From the NCBI RefSeq assembly GCF_003955755.1, contig NZ_CP034465.1, forward strand, positions 1,792,001 through 1,856,000: 64,000 nt of DNA, in the 5' to 3' direction. Source of the stretch: Jeotgalibaca ciconiae (GTDB taxonomy: Bacteria > Bacillota > Bacilli > Lactobacillales > Aerococcaceae). Of the stretch, positions 35,935 to 44,353 are shown one piece after another; position 1 is the first letter of the stretch, and the number at the start of each line of letters is the position of its first letter. Under the pieces are notes generated by a model. It was given only the letters and a program-made list of their open reading frames with translations. It ran no database searches and was not told where the DNA came from. A program made the translations under genes and the position numbers.

Positions 35935-36005
35935 GAAATACACATGTGGAAAACATGGGTTTCTCGGGCTTTTAATGAATCCACAGAGTGAAATCTGTGG
36001 ATTCA
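35935..36005 (+). terminator. Two hairpins after the methyltransferase gene
   Basis: The first (35935-35973) pairs AAAAGCCTGAGAAA with TTTCTCGGGCTTTT and can end transcription. The second (35976-36005) pairs TGAATCCACAG with CTGTGGATTCA and may be an insertion-sequence end or a structured spacer. Confidence 0.6.
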
Positions 36006-36078
36006 GGGAGCTCCTTTACATAGTATGATTAAGTCTACTAAAACAAAAATATCCAGGAGGAGCTGATATCATTTTACC

Positions 36079-36949
36079 ATGAATTCGACAGAAATCTATC
36101 AAGCAAAAAGCGTGCTTCTTTCCGATATTGCCCGTTCTTTGGAAGAACCGATCCATCCCCTCTACCACTCGGTTTGTTTTGCCAAAGCCGAAGGATTTGA
36201 AAGTATGAATGTCGAGGTGGCCAAAGGCTTTAATCACGTAAATCATTTGTTTGACGGAAAACAGTACACCCTCGTCATAGATCGGGGCTATGACAGTAAT
36301 AAAATATACGAATACATAGAGAATCAGAAGCATCACTTCATTACCCGACTGAATGACCGCCGTTATCTCCTTCATAAAAACAAACGAATAAAAGTGCCCG
36401 ATCTTGCCAACCGCCGAAAAGGGAAAATAAATTTTTCGACCACGATAAAAGGAACACACTATGACCTGAAAGCCAGCCATATAGAGGTAAGACTCCCGGT
36501 TTTAAAAGATACGCCTCTGTACATGGTCTATGGATATGGAAAAAAACCGATGAAACTCCTGAAAAATTTGGAAATAAAGGGAAAGCCCGATGTGTTGCGT
36601 GTCCTAAAAGAATACATTACCCGCTGGCGAATAGAAGAGCTGTTCCGTGTTCAAAAGCAAGAATTTGGACTGGAAAAAAATTCGAACCCTGTTCCTGAAT
36701 TCTTTACAAATTTTGTATCACATCATGAACTACCTGATCGGGCATTATTCCATGATGATTGAGAAAAATAATGGTCTGGCAAAAATGATTATCGAGAGGG
36801 CGCGTTCAAAGAACGATATCGCCACCATCCAATTCTATCTTTATCGTTTTATACGGGGGTGTCCAACATCCTGTCCTTTGATTCCGCAGGAATCCGTCAC
36901 TTTCATAGAATCGAGGAACGTTCCAACCAGCTTTCATTGCTTTGAATGA
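36079..36949 (+). mobile_element. IS4-type transposase relic
   Basis: Only the C-terminal two thirds remain. VIDRGYDSNK carries the second DDE aspartate, and YITRWRIEELFRVQKQEFGL is the YREK region with the glutamate. The first aspartate and the N-terminus are missing. After about 36700 the frame shifts (LYHIMNYLIGHYSMMIEKNN) and shifts again near 36855 before ending in a SNQLSLL-type tail. With a truncation and at least two frameshifts it cannot be active. No inverted-repeat ends were identified. A hairpin repeat abuts its right side. Confidence 0.8.
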
Positions 36950-36964
36950 AGAAACTGCATAGTT

Positions 36965-37120
36965 AGAAAAGCGGACAAGTCCGCCTTGGCCTATGAAAAA
37001 ATAGGAAATTTGACCCTGAATGAGCAGCGAAGCGCGCAATGGGGCAAATTTATCTTTTTTTCAATAGGCCAGGACTTGGGAGCTAGACATTGATGGCTGA
37101 ACTTATAATCCCCTAATCTA
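36965..37120. repeat. Terminator-associated hairpin repeat, copy 3 (short form, inverted)
   Basis: The same short form on the opposite strand, with a few differences near 37062-37070. Its TAGA-TTAGGGG end abuts the T run of a hairpin ACGCAC/GTGCGT at 37127-37148 when read on the minus strand. Confidence 0.9.
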
Positions 37121-37269
37121 TAAAAAAACGCACAGTTTCGTGCGTCTATTTTGCGTATCTGAAAAGGAGAAAAATCGATTGAAAAGAAAATATGGGGCGA
37201 ATATTTATAGAATTTAAACAATTTCTCTCTCCACATTGTAATTTGGGTAAATTCAAATATTTCAAACTC

Positions 37270-37298
37270 TTGACATGCTGAAAAAACAATGATAAAGT
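37270..37298 (+). promoter_or_regulatory. SigA promoter of luxS
   Basis: TTGACA (37270-37275), 17 bp, TAAAGT (37293-37298), shortly upstream of the T-box leader. Confidence 0.75.
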
Positions 37299-37349
37299 TT
37301 CATCAATCATTAATTGAAGTTTAATCAAAAAAATTTTAAAAATTTACTA

Positions 37350-37621
37350 TGAAGAGAAGAGTAACTGACTAGATCTGTTAAAGAGAGCCCGGCTGGTGAG
37401 AAAGGGTAGAAGATTGAAGCAGCGAAGATGGGCTCGGAGTATTTGAGTGGTTCACGCTGCTTAAACGGACGCAACCGTTACATTGCCGGGTTTCAACTTT
37501 GAAAAAAGTGGAACCGCTGAGGTGGTAGTTAGGAAACTACCATGAATGAGGGTGGTAACACGGAAAATATCCGTCCCTTTGTTTATCAATTAGATGATAA
37601 ACAAAGGGATGGTATTTTTTT
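37350..37621 (+). ncRNA. T-box leader of luxS, methionine specifier
   Basis: AGAGAGCCCGGCTGGTGAGA holds the AG-bulge and GNTG elements of Stem I. The specifier is ATG (37428-37430), preceded by GAAG and followed by G plus five bases and GAG, matching the geometry of the other two T-boxes here. The antiterminator box GAGGGTGGTAACACGG spans 37548-37563. The terminator hairpin ends in TTTTTTT at about 37621. It links luxS to methionine starvation. Confidence 0.82.
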
Positions 37622-37739
37622 GATTAGAAATATATATTAATGATTCGGCCACTAATTTCTAAAAAAAGAGCACTATTTAGAGGTCAAAAGAAGCACAATT
37701 TTTAATAGCAGCAGAAGATATGATAGGAGAGAATAATTC

Positions 37740-38210
37740 ATGGAAAAAATAGCAAGTTTTACCGTTGACCATTTAAATTTAAAACCAGGACTTTACTTAT
37801 CTCGTGAGGACCAAGTAGGGAATCAAACCATTAAATCTTATGACTTACGTTTCACAGCACCCAACTTCGAGCCCGTTATGAATACAGCAGAAATTCATAC
37901 GATTGAACATATTGGGGCAACTTTTTTAAGAAATCATCCTGAGTTTAAGGATGAAGTGATTTATTTCGGCCCAATGGGATGTCGTACCGGTTTTTATTTA
38001 ATTCTAACGGATAAAGTTCAAGGAGCAGACCTTTTGCAGCTTTTACAAGAAACATTCAAATTTACAGCTGAATTTGATGATGAAATTCCTGGAGCGGCAG
38101 CAAGAGATTGCGGTAACTATCTTGATCAAAACTTACCGATGGCTCGTTACTTCAGTGAACGATACTACCAAGTTCTTACAACGATTACTGACTTGACGTT
38201 CTCTTACTAA
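37740..38210 (+). CDS. luxS: S-ribosylhomocysteine lyase
   Basis: Splits S-ribosylhomocysteine to homocysteine and the precursor of autoinducer-2, recycling the methyl cycle. The 156-residue protein has the metal-binding HTIEH motif (about residues 53-57), the catalytic cysteine in GPMGCRTGFYL, and the third metal ligand in AARDCGNYLDQ. GATAGGAGAG precedes the ATG. It stands alone behind a Met T-box, which fits its role in homocysteine supply. Confidence 0.97.
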   Translation: MEKIASFTVDHLNLKPGLYLSREDQVGNQTIKSYDLRFTAPNFEPVMNTAEIHTIEHIGATFLRNHPEFKDEVIYFGPMGCRTGFYLILTDKVQGADLLQLLQETFKFTAEFDDEIPGAAARDCGNYLDQNLPMARYFSERYYQVLTTITDLTFSY

Positions 38211-38283
38211 AAAATCAGCGAATTGAATCGTTCTTGAATGATGGTGTGCTGAAGTTATTACAATATTTATAAAAACAAACATG

Positions 38284-38303
38284 CCCGCGATTGCGGGTTT
38301 TTT
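38284..38303 (+). terminator. Terminator after luxS
   Basis: CCCGC and GCGGG around a four-base loop, then TTTTTT. Confidence 0.85.
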
Positions 38304-38413
38304 GTATAGAATATGAGAGAAAATAATATCGTTTCGAAACAGTGTAGGCTTGTCCCGCCTTTCTTAAATGTAGTAGAATATAAGGGAAGGAAGAAGAAAC
38401 GAGGAGATTCTAA

Positions 38414-39040
38414 ATGAAGCACGAATGGCGAAAGCATGAAAAAGCCTTGTATATGCCGAAGAGAAAACCAAAGATCGTGACAATACCAGAACAAAAATTT
38501 TTTACAATAAAAGGGAAGGGTAATCCGAATGATGCGGAATTTTCTGAACGAATTGAAACATTGTATCCTCTCGCATACGCTATTCGGATGATGTATAAAA
38601 CCGTCTATGTACCGGAAGATTATTTCGAATACACTGTCTATCCATTAGAAGGCATATGGGATTTAACGGAAGAGGGAAGAAAGCAAGATACATTGGACAA
38701 AGATGAGCTTCTCTACACCATCATGATTCGACAACCAGAGTTTGTGGATGAAGAAACGGTAGAAAGAGCTTTTGAAACTGTCAAAAACAAGAAGAAATTA
38801 CGATATCTTGATGATGTAAAATTTGAAAGCATAGAAGATGGCTTGTGTGTTCAAATGTTGCATGTCGGTCCTTACGGTAATGAATCTGAAACTTTTAAAA
38901 TAATGGATGAATTTACAGAAGAAAATAATCTTCAAAGAATTTCTTTAACACACCGAGAAATTTATCTTTCTGATTTCAGGAGAGTGAAGCCAGAAAACTT
39001 GAAGACAGTCTTGCGGTACAAGGTTGCTGAAAAAGAATAA
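38414..39040 (+). CDS. GyrI-like small-molecule-binding domain protein
   Basis: The 208-residue protein carries a GyrI-like domain, as in SbmC/GyrI and the ligand domains of BmrR-type regulators: IPEQKFFTIKGKGNPND at the start, YTVYPLEGIWDL, and VQMLHVGPYGNESETF near the end. No DNA-binding domain is attached. Stand-alone members bind or hydrolyse toxic small molecules. GAGGAGATTC is the ribosome binding site. Confidence 0.82.
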   Translation: MKHEWRKHEKALYMPKRKPKIVTIPEQKFFTIKGKGNPNDAEFSERIETLYPLAYAIRMMYKTVYVPEDYFEYTVYPLEGIWDLTEEGRKQDTLDKDELLYTIMIRQPEFVDEETVERAFETVKNKKKLRYLDDVKFESIEDGLCVQMLHVGPYGNESETFKIMDEFTEENNLQRISLTHREIYLSDFRRVKPENLKTVLRYKVAEKE

Positions 39041-39131
39041 AACCAGTTTACATTCATGCTCATCTCACGGGCAAATATATCTTCCACTAATAATGGTCTA
39101 AGCAGTTGAAAAACATTAGAAGAGTGAACAA

Positions 39132-39242
39132 ATGATTACTGGTGTTGAATTTGACTTTGTTGTAAAGGATAGCAAAGCTGCTTTGAAAGAGTATATGTCT
39201 ATTTTTGATGTTGAAATAGTGGAAAGCACAGATTTTAAGTGA
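39132..39242 (+). pseudogene. Truncated VOC/glyoxalase-family gene
   Basis: MITGVEFDFVVKDSKAALKE, then YMSIFDVEIVESTDF, is the clear N-terminus of a PhnB-like VOC protein, but a stop follows after 36 codons. The remaining two thirds are missing. Confidence 0.65.
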
Positions 39243-39310
39243 AACATTTGAATGATATGTCGCTTAAGTTGTAATGGAAGTATTATGTTGTTATAATCAA
39301 ATCATCAAAA

Positions 39311-39504
39311 GGGAAAGGTTGTGCCTGAATGTACACTATCTAATTAATCGTAATTGAAGAAGGAACGTTTCTGTCAGAGCGGCAGGTTTCTTTGTGACGG
39401 TTTATTAGATAAAACATTTGAACAATCTGGGAATATGCCCTTATTCCGCCTGTTTAAAATGAACCAGTATGACTGTCTGCAGAAACTTGCTGACGGTCTT
39501 TTTT
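39311..39504 (+). promoter_or_regulatory. Attenuator leader of the ABC-F gene with a tiny leader ORF
   Basis: GACTGTC (39471-39477) and GACGGTC (39492-39498) plus TTTTTT form a terminator just before the ABC-F gene. GTTTCTGTCAG (39367-39377) is complementary to CTGCAGAAAC (39477-39486), giving a mutually exclusive antiterminator. Upstream, AAAGG (39314-39318) serves either ATG 39329-39343 (MYTI) or GTG 39321-39347 (MPECTLSN). Ribosome-stalling attenuation of this layout controls several antibiotic-resistance ABC-F genes. Confidence 0.7.
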
Positions 39505-39530
39505 GTTTAAATAGATAGGGGGAATCATGT

Positions 39531-41069
39531 ATGTTACAAGTAAAAAAATTAACACTGCATCATTTAACAGATTTAAAAAATATCATTCAAGATTTGAATT
39601 TTACTGTTAATCCAGGAGAAAAAGTGGCCATTATTGGGGAAGAGGGAAATGGAAAATCAACTTTATTGAAGTGGATATTGGATGATAAAAGTATTGACTC
39701 ATATACTAAAGCTGAAGGAGAGCTTATTAATCAGTTTAGTCGGACTGTTTATTTGCCCCAAACATTGCCTGCACCATATTTTGAGACAACTCTCGATGAA
39801 TATTTTTTTGGTCAAGACGACGTCATGGAAATGGATTATACCTTGCTTTATCAACTAGTTGGTCAACTTGGGTTTGATGCAGATCGATTAACCAGTGCGC
39901 AGAAGTTAGGCAGTTTATCCGGCGGAGAAAAAATAAAAGTTCAGCTTCTAAAACAGCTTGCTACGAATCCGGATTTATTACTGCTGGATGAGCCATCAAA
40001 TGATTTAGATCTCGATACTCTTCAATGGTTAGAAAACTTTATTAGAACCACGCCACTGACAGTTATTTATATTTCCCATGATGAGTCTTTCCTGGCAGCA
40101 ACCGCCACTAAAGTTATTCAGCTGGAATTATTACGTCATAAAACGATTCCAGTTGCCACGGTTTCAAATTTGTCATACAAAGATTATATCGAGCAAAAGT
40201 CAGCAAGATTTGTTCGTCAGACAGAAGTTGCGAGTAAGCAGCGCGAGGAATATCAGAAAAAAATGGAAAAGCACCGCCAAATCGAAAATCGTGTGCACCA
40301 TGAACAAGAAGTGATTTCCCGCCAAAATCCGGGAGGCGGTAGATTACTTAAAAAGAAAATGCACGTTGTCAAATCAATGGGACGACGCTTTGAACGGGAA
40401 TCGGAAGAATTTGAAGATATCCCGATTAAAGAAGATGCGATTTTAGTGAAATTTTCGAATACGAAAGCTCTGCCAGCTGGAAAAACAATCATTCATTTAG
40501 AAAATCAGGAAGTGAAGCGAGACGATAAAGTATTGGCGCGTTCCATCCATTTACTGATGAGGGGTCCACAAAAAGTCGGAATTATTGGTAAAAATGGTAT
40601 TGGAAAAAGTACCTGGTTAAAACGCTTGTGGGCAGAAATGAAAAACAGAACAGATATTGAAGCGGGTTATATGCCGCAGAACTATGCTGATTATCTGAAT
40701 TTGGACGAAACTCCCATTGAGTTTCTCAGCGAAACAGGAGATAGTGAGGAACTGACCCAAGTGATGACGTATCTTGGAAGCATGCGATTTACTTCAGATG
40801 AAATGCATCATCCCGTACGCTCTTTATCAGGTGGACAGCAAGCAAAACTGTTACTTTTAAAAATCGATTTATCGGGACAGAATGTATTATTATTAGATGA
40901 ACCAACCAGGAACTTCTCTCCATTGTCTCAACCGGAACTTCGTAATCTATTCAAGAATTTTGAAGGTGCGATTGTGACAATTTCCCATGACCGATTATTT
41001 TTACAAGAAGTTTGTGATCAAATTTATGAATTGACTGAAGAAGGGCTGCAGTTAGTTGATTTAGAATAA
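39531..41069 (+). CDS. ABC-F ATPase, probable ribosome protection protein
   Basis: The 512-residue protein has two nucleotide-binding domains and no membrane helices. Domain 1 shows Walker A GEEGNGKST, signature LSGGE and Walker B LLLLDEPSNDLDL. Domain 2 shows GKNGIGKST, LSGGQ, and an unusual Walker B/D-loop LLLLDEPTRNFSPLSQPE in place of the common TNHLD. A basic linker lies between them (residues about 225-285). ABC-F proteins act on the ribosome, and some displace antibiotics from it. The attenuator upstream supports drug-induced expression, but specificity cannot be read from sequence. Confidence 0.88.
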   Translation: MLQVKKLTLHHLTDLKNIIQDLNFTVNPGEKVAIIGEEGNGKSTLLKWILDDKSIDSYTKAEGELINQFSRTVYLPQTLPAPYFETTLDEYFFGQDDVMEMDYTLLYQLVGQLGFDADRLTSAQKLGSLSGGEKIKVQLLKQLATNPDLLLLDEPSNDLDLDTLQWLENFIRTTPLTVIYISHDESFLAATATKVIQLELLRHKTIPVATVSNLSYKDYIEQKSARFVRQTEVASKQREEYQKKMEKHRQIENRVHHEQEVISRQNPGGGRLLKKKMHVVKSMGRRFERESEEFEDIPIKEDAILVKFSNTKALPAGKTIIHLENQEVKRDDKVLARSIHLLMRGPQKVGIIGKNGIGKSTWLKRLWAEMKNRTDIEAGYMPQNYADYLNLDETPIEFLSETGDSEELTQVMTYLGSMRFTSDEMHHPVRSLSGGQQAKLLLLKIDLSGQNVLLLDEPTRNFSPLSQPELRNLFKNFEGAIVTISHDRLFLQEVCDQIYELTEEGLQLVDLE

Positions 41070-41086
41070 TACACAATAATAAAAAA

Positions 41087-41128
41087 AGAATGTGGCTTAC
41101 GAGGCAGGAACCTTGTAAGCCGCATTCT
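41087..41128. terminator. Bidirectional terminator between the ABC-F and glutathione-transferase-like genes
   Basis: AGAATGTGGCTTAC and GTAAGCCGCATTCT form a 14-bp stem with one G-T pair, flanked by A and T runs. Confidence 0.85.
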
Positions 41129-41133
41129 ATTAT

Positions 41134-42093
41134 TTATTCCAAAGAGAAATCGAGTTCGGGTCCAACAGGCACAATACCCGTTGGATTTATATTTTTGTGG
41201 CTGCGATAATAGTGTTCTTTAATGTGCTTAAAATTAACTGTTTCAGCAACGCCTGGTTCGTTATATAGCTCTTTTGTATAGCGCCATAAATTGTTATATT
41301 CAGTTAAATGCTTAATATTACATTTGAAATGCCCATAATAAACACTGTCAAAGCGGATTAAAGTAGTAAACAAACGCCAATCAGCTTCCGTAATTTGATT
41401 TCCTACTAGATATTGTTTATCAGCCAAAAGTTCTTCCAGTTCATCTAAAACTTCGAATAGTTGTGTTACTTCTTCCTGGTAAACTTCTTGTTTGGTAGCA
41501 AAACCAGCTTTATAGACACCGTTGTTGACAGCATCATATACTTTTTCATTCATTGCATCGATTTCTGTGAGTAATTCTTCGGGTAAGTAATTGCCTTCCT
41601 TAGCGCCTATTTCGTCAAAAGCAGAGTTAAAAATACGCATAATTTCAGAAGATTCATTATTAACAATTTTATTTTGTTTTAAATCGTATAAAACAGGAAC
41701 GGTTACACGACCGCTATAATCTGGTTCTACTTTTGTGTAAATTTGGTACAAATAATCCGCATCCATAACTGGATCGGGAATCACTCCTTCATCTGGTTCA
41801 AACGTCCAACCGTTTTCTGCCATTAAAGGATTAACAACTGAAACAGAAACCAAATCTTCTAATCCTTTAATACTACGCATAATCATTACACGGCTTGCCC
41901 ATGGACAAGCCAGTGATATGTAGAGGTGATAACGATTCGGTTCTGCTTTAAACCCGCCTTCACCGCTAGGACCAGCACTTCCATCTGCAGTAACCCAACT
42001 GCGAAATTGTGAATCCTTTCGAACAAACCGTCCTCCCGTGCTCTCAGTGTCATACCACTTATCTTGCCATTTTCCGTCTACTAATAATCCCAT
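41134..42093 (-). CDS. Glutathionyl-hydroquinone reductase-like protein
   Basis: The 319-residue protein is an omega/xi-class glutathione transferase relative. YISLACPWASRVMIMRSIKG holds the active-site cysteine, VTVPVLYDLKQNKIVNNESS the glutathione-binding segment, and the helical half ends with GHFKCNIKHLTEYNNLWRYT. Enzymes of this group (YqjG, PcpF) reduce glutathionyl-hydroquinones. The next gene is a flavin-type oxidoreductase read in the other direction. AAGGAAGGATGAT precedes the ATG. Confidence 0.9.
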   Translation of the reverse strand: MGLLVDGKWQDKWYDTESTGGRFVRKDSQFRSWVTADGSAGPSGEGGFKAEPNRYHLYISLACPWASRVMIMRSIKGLEDLVSVSVVNPLMAENGWTFEPDEGVIPDPVMDADYLYQIYTKVEPDYSGRVTVPVLYDLKQNKIVNNESSEIMRIFNSAFDEIGAKEGNYLPEELLTEIDAMNEKVYDAVNNGVYKAGFATKQEVYQEEVTQLFEVLDELEELLADKQYLVGNQITEADWRLFTTLIRFDSVYYGHFKCNIKHLTEYNNLWRYTKELYNEPGVAETVNFKHIKEHYYRSHKNINPTGIVPVGPELDFSLE

Positions 42094-42293
42094 AATATCA
42101 TCCTTCCTTTACTAAATGTTTGAAATTTGACCATACAATTAAAAGTCTATCAATTCTATTATAAGGATTAATTGCTTCTGAAACAAAAATATACTACTTC
42201 CTTTTTTTGGAAAATTTGTTATAATCTATTTTAATCTATTTATGATTTTAATTTAACTTAATTCTCATTTTCAACGGTTGAAAGGAGATTGAC

Positions 42294-43028
42294 ATGATAA
42301 AATACAGGCTAAAAATTGTCGATATTATAGAGGAAACCACGGAAACAAAAACCTATATTCTGGAAAGACCAGAAGGATTTACTTGGGAAGCAGGTGCAAT
42401 GACTCATGTGGGCTTAGTTGGTTTTGATGAAGGAGAGCGACCAAACAAAGGTTGGGTGAGACATATGTCCATCTGTACTTTACCAAATGAAAACAAAATT
42501 GCCTTCACAACTAGGACGAGGATCTCTTCAGAGTTCAAAGAAAGATTAGCTCAGCTAACCATTGGAGATGAACTTGTTCTTTTCAAAACTGTTTCGAATT
42601 TAAGAGAGCCAAATCCAGAAAAACCAATTATATTGTTAACCACGGGCGTAGCAATCGCTACGGCAAGGCCATTAATTTTAAGCTTGTTACAAAAGAACCC
42701 GAATCTATCTTTTTTGGCAAATATCAATATCGATTCTTCCAGAGAATTTGTTTATCAAACAGAATTGAACCAGTTGGAAAATAATTGCTTCAAAAATTAT
42801 TGGTACGATTCAAGGAATGAGTTTTATCAAAAAATAGAACAATTAACTACAACAAAAGATGCACTATACTACGTTGTCGGCAGTGATCCTTTCCTAGTAA
42901 AAATGATTCAAACCCTACGAAAATTGAATATCAGTGATGCTAATATCGTCATTGATAAAAGAGAGCAAGCATTGCCCGATTTTTTTGGAACGAACGAAGA
43001 TATTAAGGAAATTTCTTTCGCGAAATAA
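42294..43028 (+). CDS. Ferredoxin-reductase-like flavoprotein
   Basis: The 244-residue protein has the FNR-superfamily plan: an N-terminal FAD barrel (VDIIEETTETKTYILERPEG, RHMSICTLPNEN where RxYS is usual) and an NAD(P)-binding half (IILLTTGVAIATARPLIL, YYVVGSDPFLVKMIQTLRKL). There is no 2Fe-2S domain. The His-Met-Ser in place of Tyr-Ser at the flavin site is unusual. The electron partner is unknown. GAAAGGAGATTG is the ribosome binding site. Confidence 0.8.
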   Translation: MIKYRLKIVDIIEETTETKTYILERPEGFTWEAGAMTHVGLVGFDEGERPNKGWVRHMSICTLPNENKIAFTTRTRISSEFKERLAQLTIGDELVLFKTVSNLREPNPEKPIILLTTGVAIATARPLILSLLQKNPNLSFLANINIDSSREFVYQTELNQLENNCFKNYWYDSRNEFYQKIEQLTTTKDALYYVVGSDPFLVKMIQTLRKLNISDANIVIDKREQALPDFFGTNEDIKEISFAK

Positions 43029-43036
43029 TTTGAATA

Positions 43037-43076
43037 AATACTAAAAAAGTCATTTTTGAATGGCTTTTTTAGTATT
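43037..43076 (+). terminator. Terminator after the flavoprotein gene
   Basis: AATACTAAAAAAGTCAT and ATGGCTTTTTTAGTATT form a 17-bp stem with one mismatch and a short loop. Confidence 0.9.
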
Positions 43077-43144
43077 CTTAGAATAATAAGAGAAAGATAC
43101 TGCTAACGGATGAAAAGTAATTGTAGTAAGGATGATTAAGACAG

Positions 43145-43777
43145 ATGAAAAAAGATTTAGAGAAACTATTTGTATTGAACAAGTTAGTGGAACACTACGG
43201 TTATCAGCATTGGTGGGAAGATGAGAATCGAATGGCCGATTGGGTATCAATGATTCTGATTCAACAGACGACACAGAATAATGCAGAAAAAGCATTAGTA
43301 AATCTCACTCCTTTTTTGAGTCTGGAAGCATTGCTTGATTTAGAAATGGAAGAGTTACAAAAGCTGATACGGCCAGCAGGATTTTACAAGCAAAAAAGTG
43401 TGTATATAAAAGAATTGATGAATTGGTTCCTTGCTCATGGAGGAAAATTTGAAAAATTCAAAGAGTTCTCCACTGAAAGTCTTAGGAAGGAATTATTGGG
43501 CATTAAAGGGGTTGGTCCAGAAACGGCAGATGCCATGTTGCTCTATATCTTTGAACGAAATGTTTTTATTGCAGATACATATGCCACACGTTTATTCACT
43601 CGGCTGGGTTTTGGAGAATATCGGAATTACGAACAGCTGAGGAGAGAATTCATCCATCTAGCTGAACAAGTTCCCGTGAAACTATGCAAAGAGTGGCATG
43701 CAGTTATTGATGTTCATGGAAAAGAATATCGCAAGCAGAAAAATTTGGATGAGAGTTGGCTTTTCGTCGACAGCTAA
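43145..43777 (+). CDS. HhH-GPD base-excision glycosylase without an iron-sulfur cluster
   Basis: The 210-residue endonuclease III relative has the helix-hairpin-helix LLGIKGVGPETADAMLLYI with the catalytic-lysine position, and the catalytic aspartate in VFIADTYATRLFTRLG. The C-terminus reads VIDVHGKEYRKQKNLDESWL, so the four cysteines of the usual 4Fe-4S loop are absent. Such proteins remove damaged bases, but the lesion is unknown. It lies alone upstream of the trp leader. Confidence 0.85.
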   Translation: MKKDLEKLFVLNKLVEHYGYQHWWEDENRMADWVSMILIQQTTQNNAEKALVNLTPFLSLEALLDLEMEELQKLIRPAGFYKQKSVYIKELMNWFLAHGGKFEKFKEFSTESLRKELLGIKGVGPETADAMLLYIFERNVFIADTYATRLFTRLGFGEYRNYEQLRREFIHLAEQVPVKLCKEWHAVIDVHGKEYRKQKNLDESWLFVDS

Positions 43778-43831
43778 AGAGGATGGATGAGTTTTGTTTA
43801 ATCATTTGCTCATTTAATTTTAACAAAATGG

Positions 43832-43859
43832 TTGACTCTTCTAAAATCTCACGTATAAT
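43832..43859 (+). promoter_or_regulatory. trp operon promoter
   Basis: TTGACT (43832-43837), 16 bp, TATAAT (43854-43859), immediately upstream of the T-box leader. Confidence 0.8.
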
Positions 43860-43884
43860 AAGTGAAAATCAAATAATTTTTTGA

Positions 43885-44168
43885 AACCGTAGAAGTGGAG
43901 ATAACGGTGTAACGTGCAGTTACAGGGAGCGAGGGGGACTGAGAGCCTCGCACAACGCAGTACATCAAATGGACCACCGAGGGCACAGTCAAAAGAAACA
44001 TTTTTGTTTCCGAGTATTCTGTGACGTGACGCATACGTCAGTTGTGAGGGATATGTTCGTATCCTGCAGAGCGTACAGGCATCACTGTCTGTAAAAACAA
44101 GGTGGTACCGCGGATGTTATCAACACACCCGTCCTTGACTTTCATTAGTCATGGGCGGGTGTTTTTTT
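43885..44168 (+). ncRNA. T-box leader of the trp operon, tryptophan specifier
   Basis: Stem I holds AGGGAGCGAGG ... CTGAGAGCCTCGC apical elements. The specifier is TGG (43971-43973), followed by ACCACC and GAG. The antiterminator box AAGGTGGTACCGCGG begins near 44099. The terminator pairs ACACCCGTCC(T)TGACT with AGTCATGGGCGGGTGT and ends in TTTTTTT at 44168. Uncharged tRNA-Trp allows transcription of trpEGDCFBA. Confidence 0.95.
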
Positions 44169-44174
44169 GTCTAA

Positions 44175-44321
44175 TCTCATCCAGTGAACAGGAGGAAAAG
44201 CTTCACTAGAAGAAATAACCGAACAATTTCATCTAGTGAAGAGATCTCCCGAGCTTCACTGGACAATAATCACTGCTAATCTCATCTACTGGACACAATC
44301 GAGTTCTTCACTAGACGAAAT
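44175..44321. repeat. Three tandem palindromic units in the trpE leader
   Basis: Units begin at 44175, 44227 and 44280 (periods 52 and 53). Each has a left arm close to TCTCATCTAGTGAA and a right arm close to TTCACTAGATGAAAT around a 14-16 base centre. The units are diverged in both arm and centre. A similar three-unit array is at 60207-60353. It lies between the T-box terminator and trpE, so it is transcribed only on read-through. Confidence 0.75.
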
Positions 44322-44353
44322 AATGAATAATAAATAAAAAGGAGAATAGAATC

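Noticed and set aside
44175-44321. CRISPR-like array before trpE
   Set aside because: Only three units, the repeats are diverged inverted arms rather than identical direct repeats, the centres are about 15 bases, and there are no cas genes.
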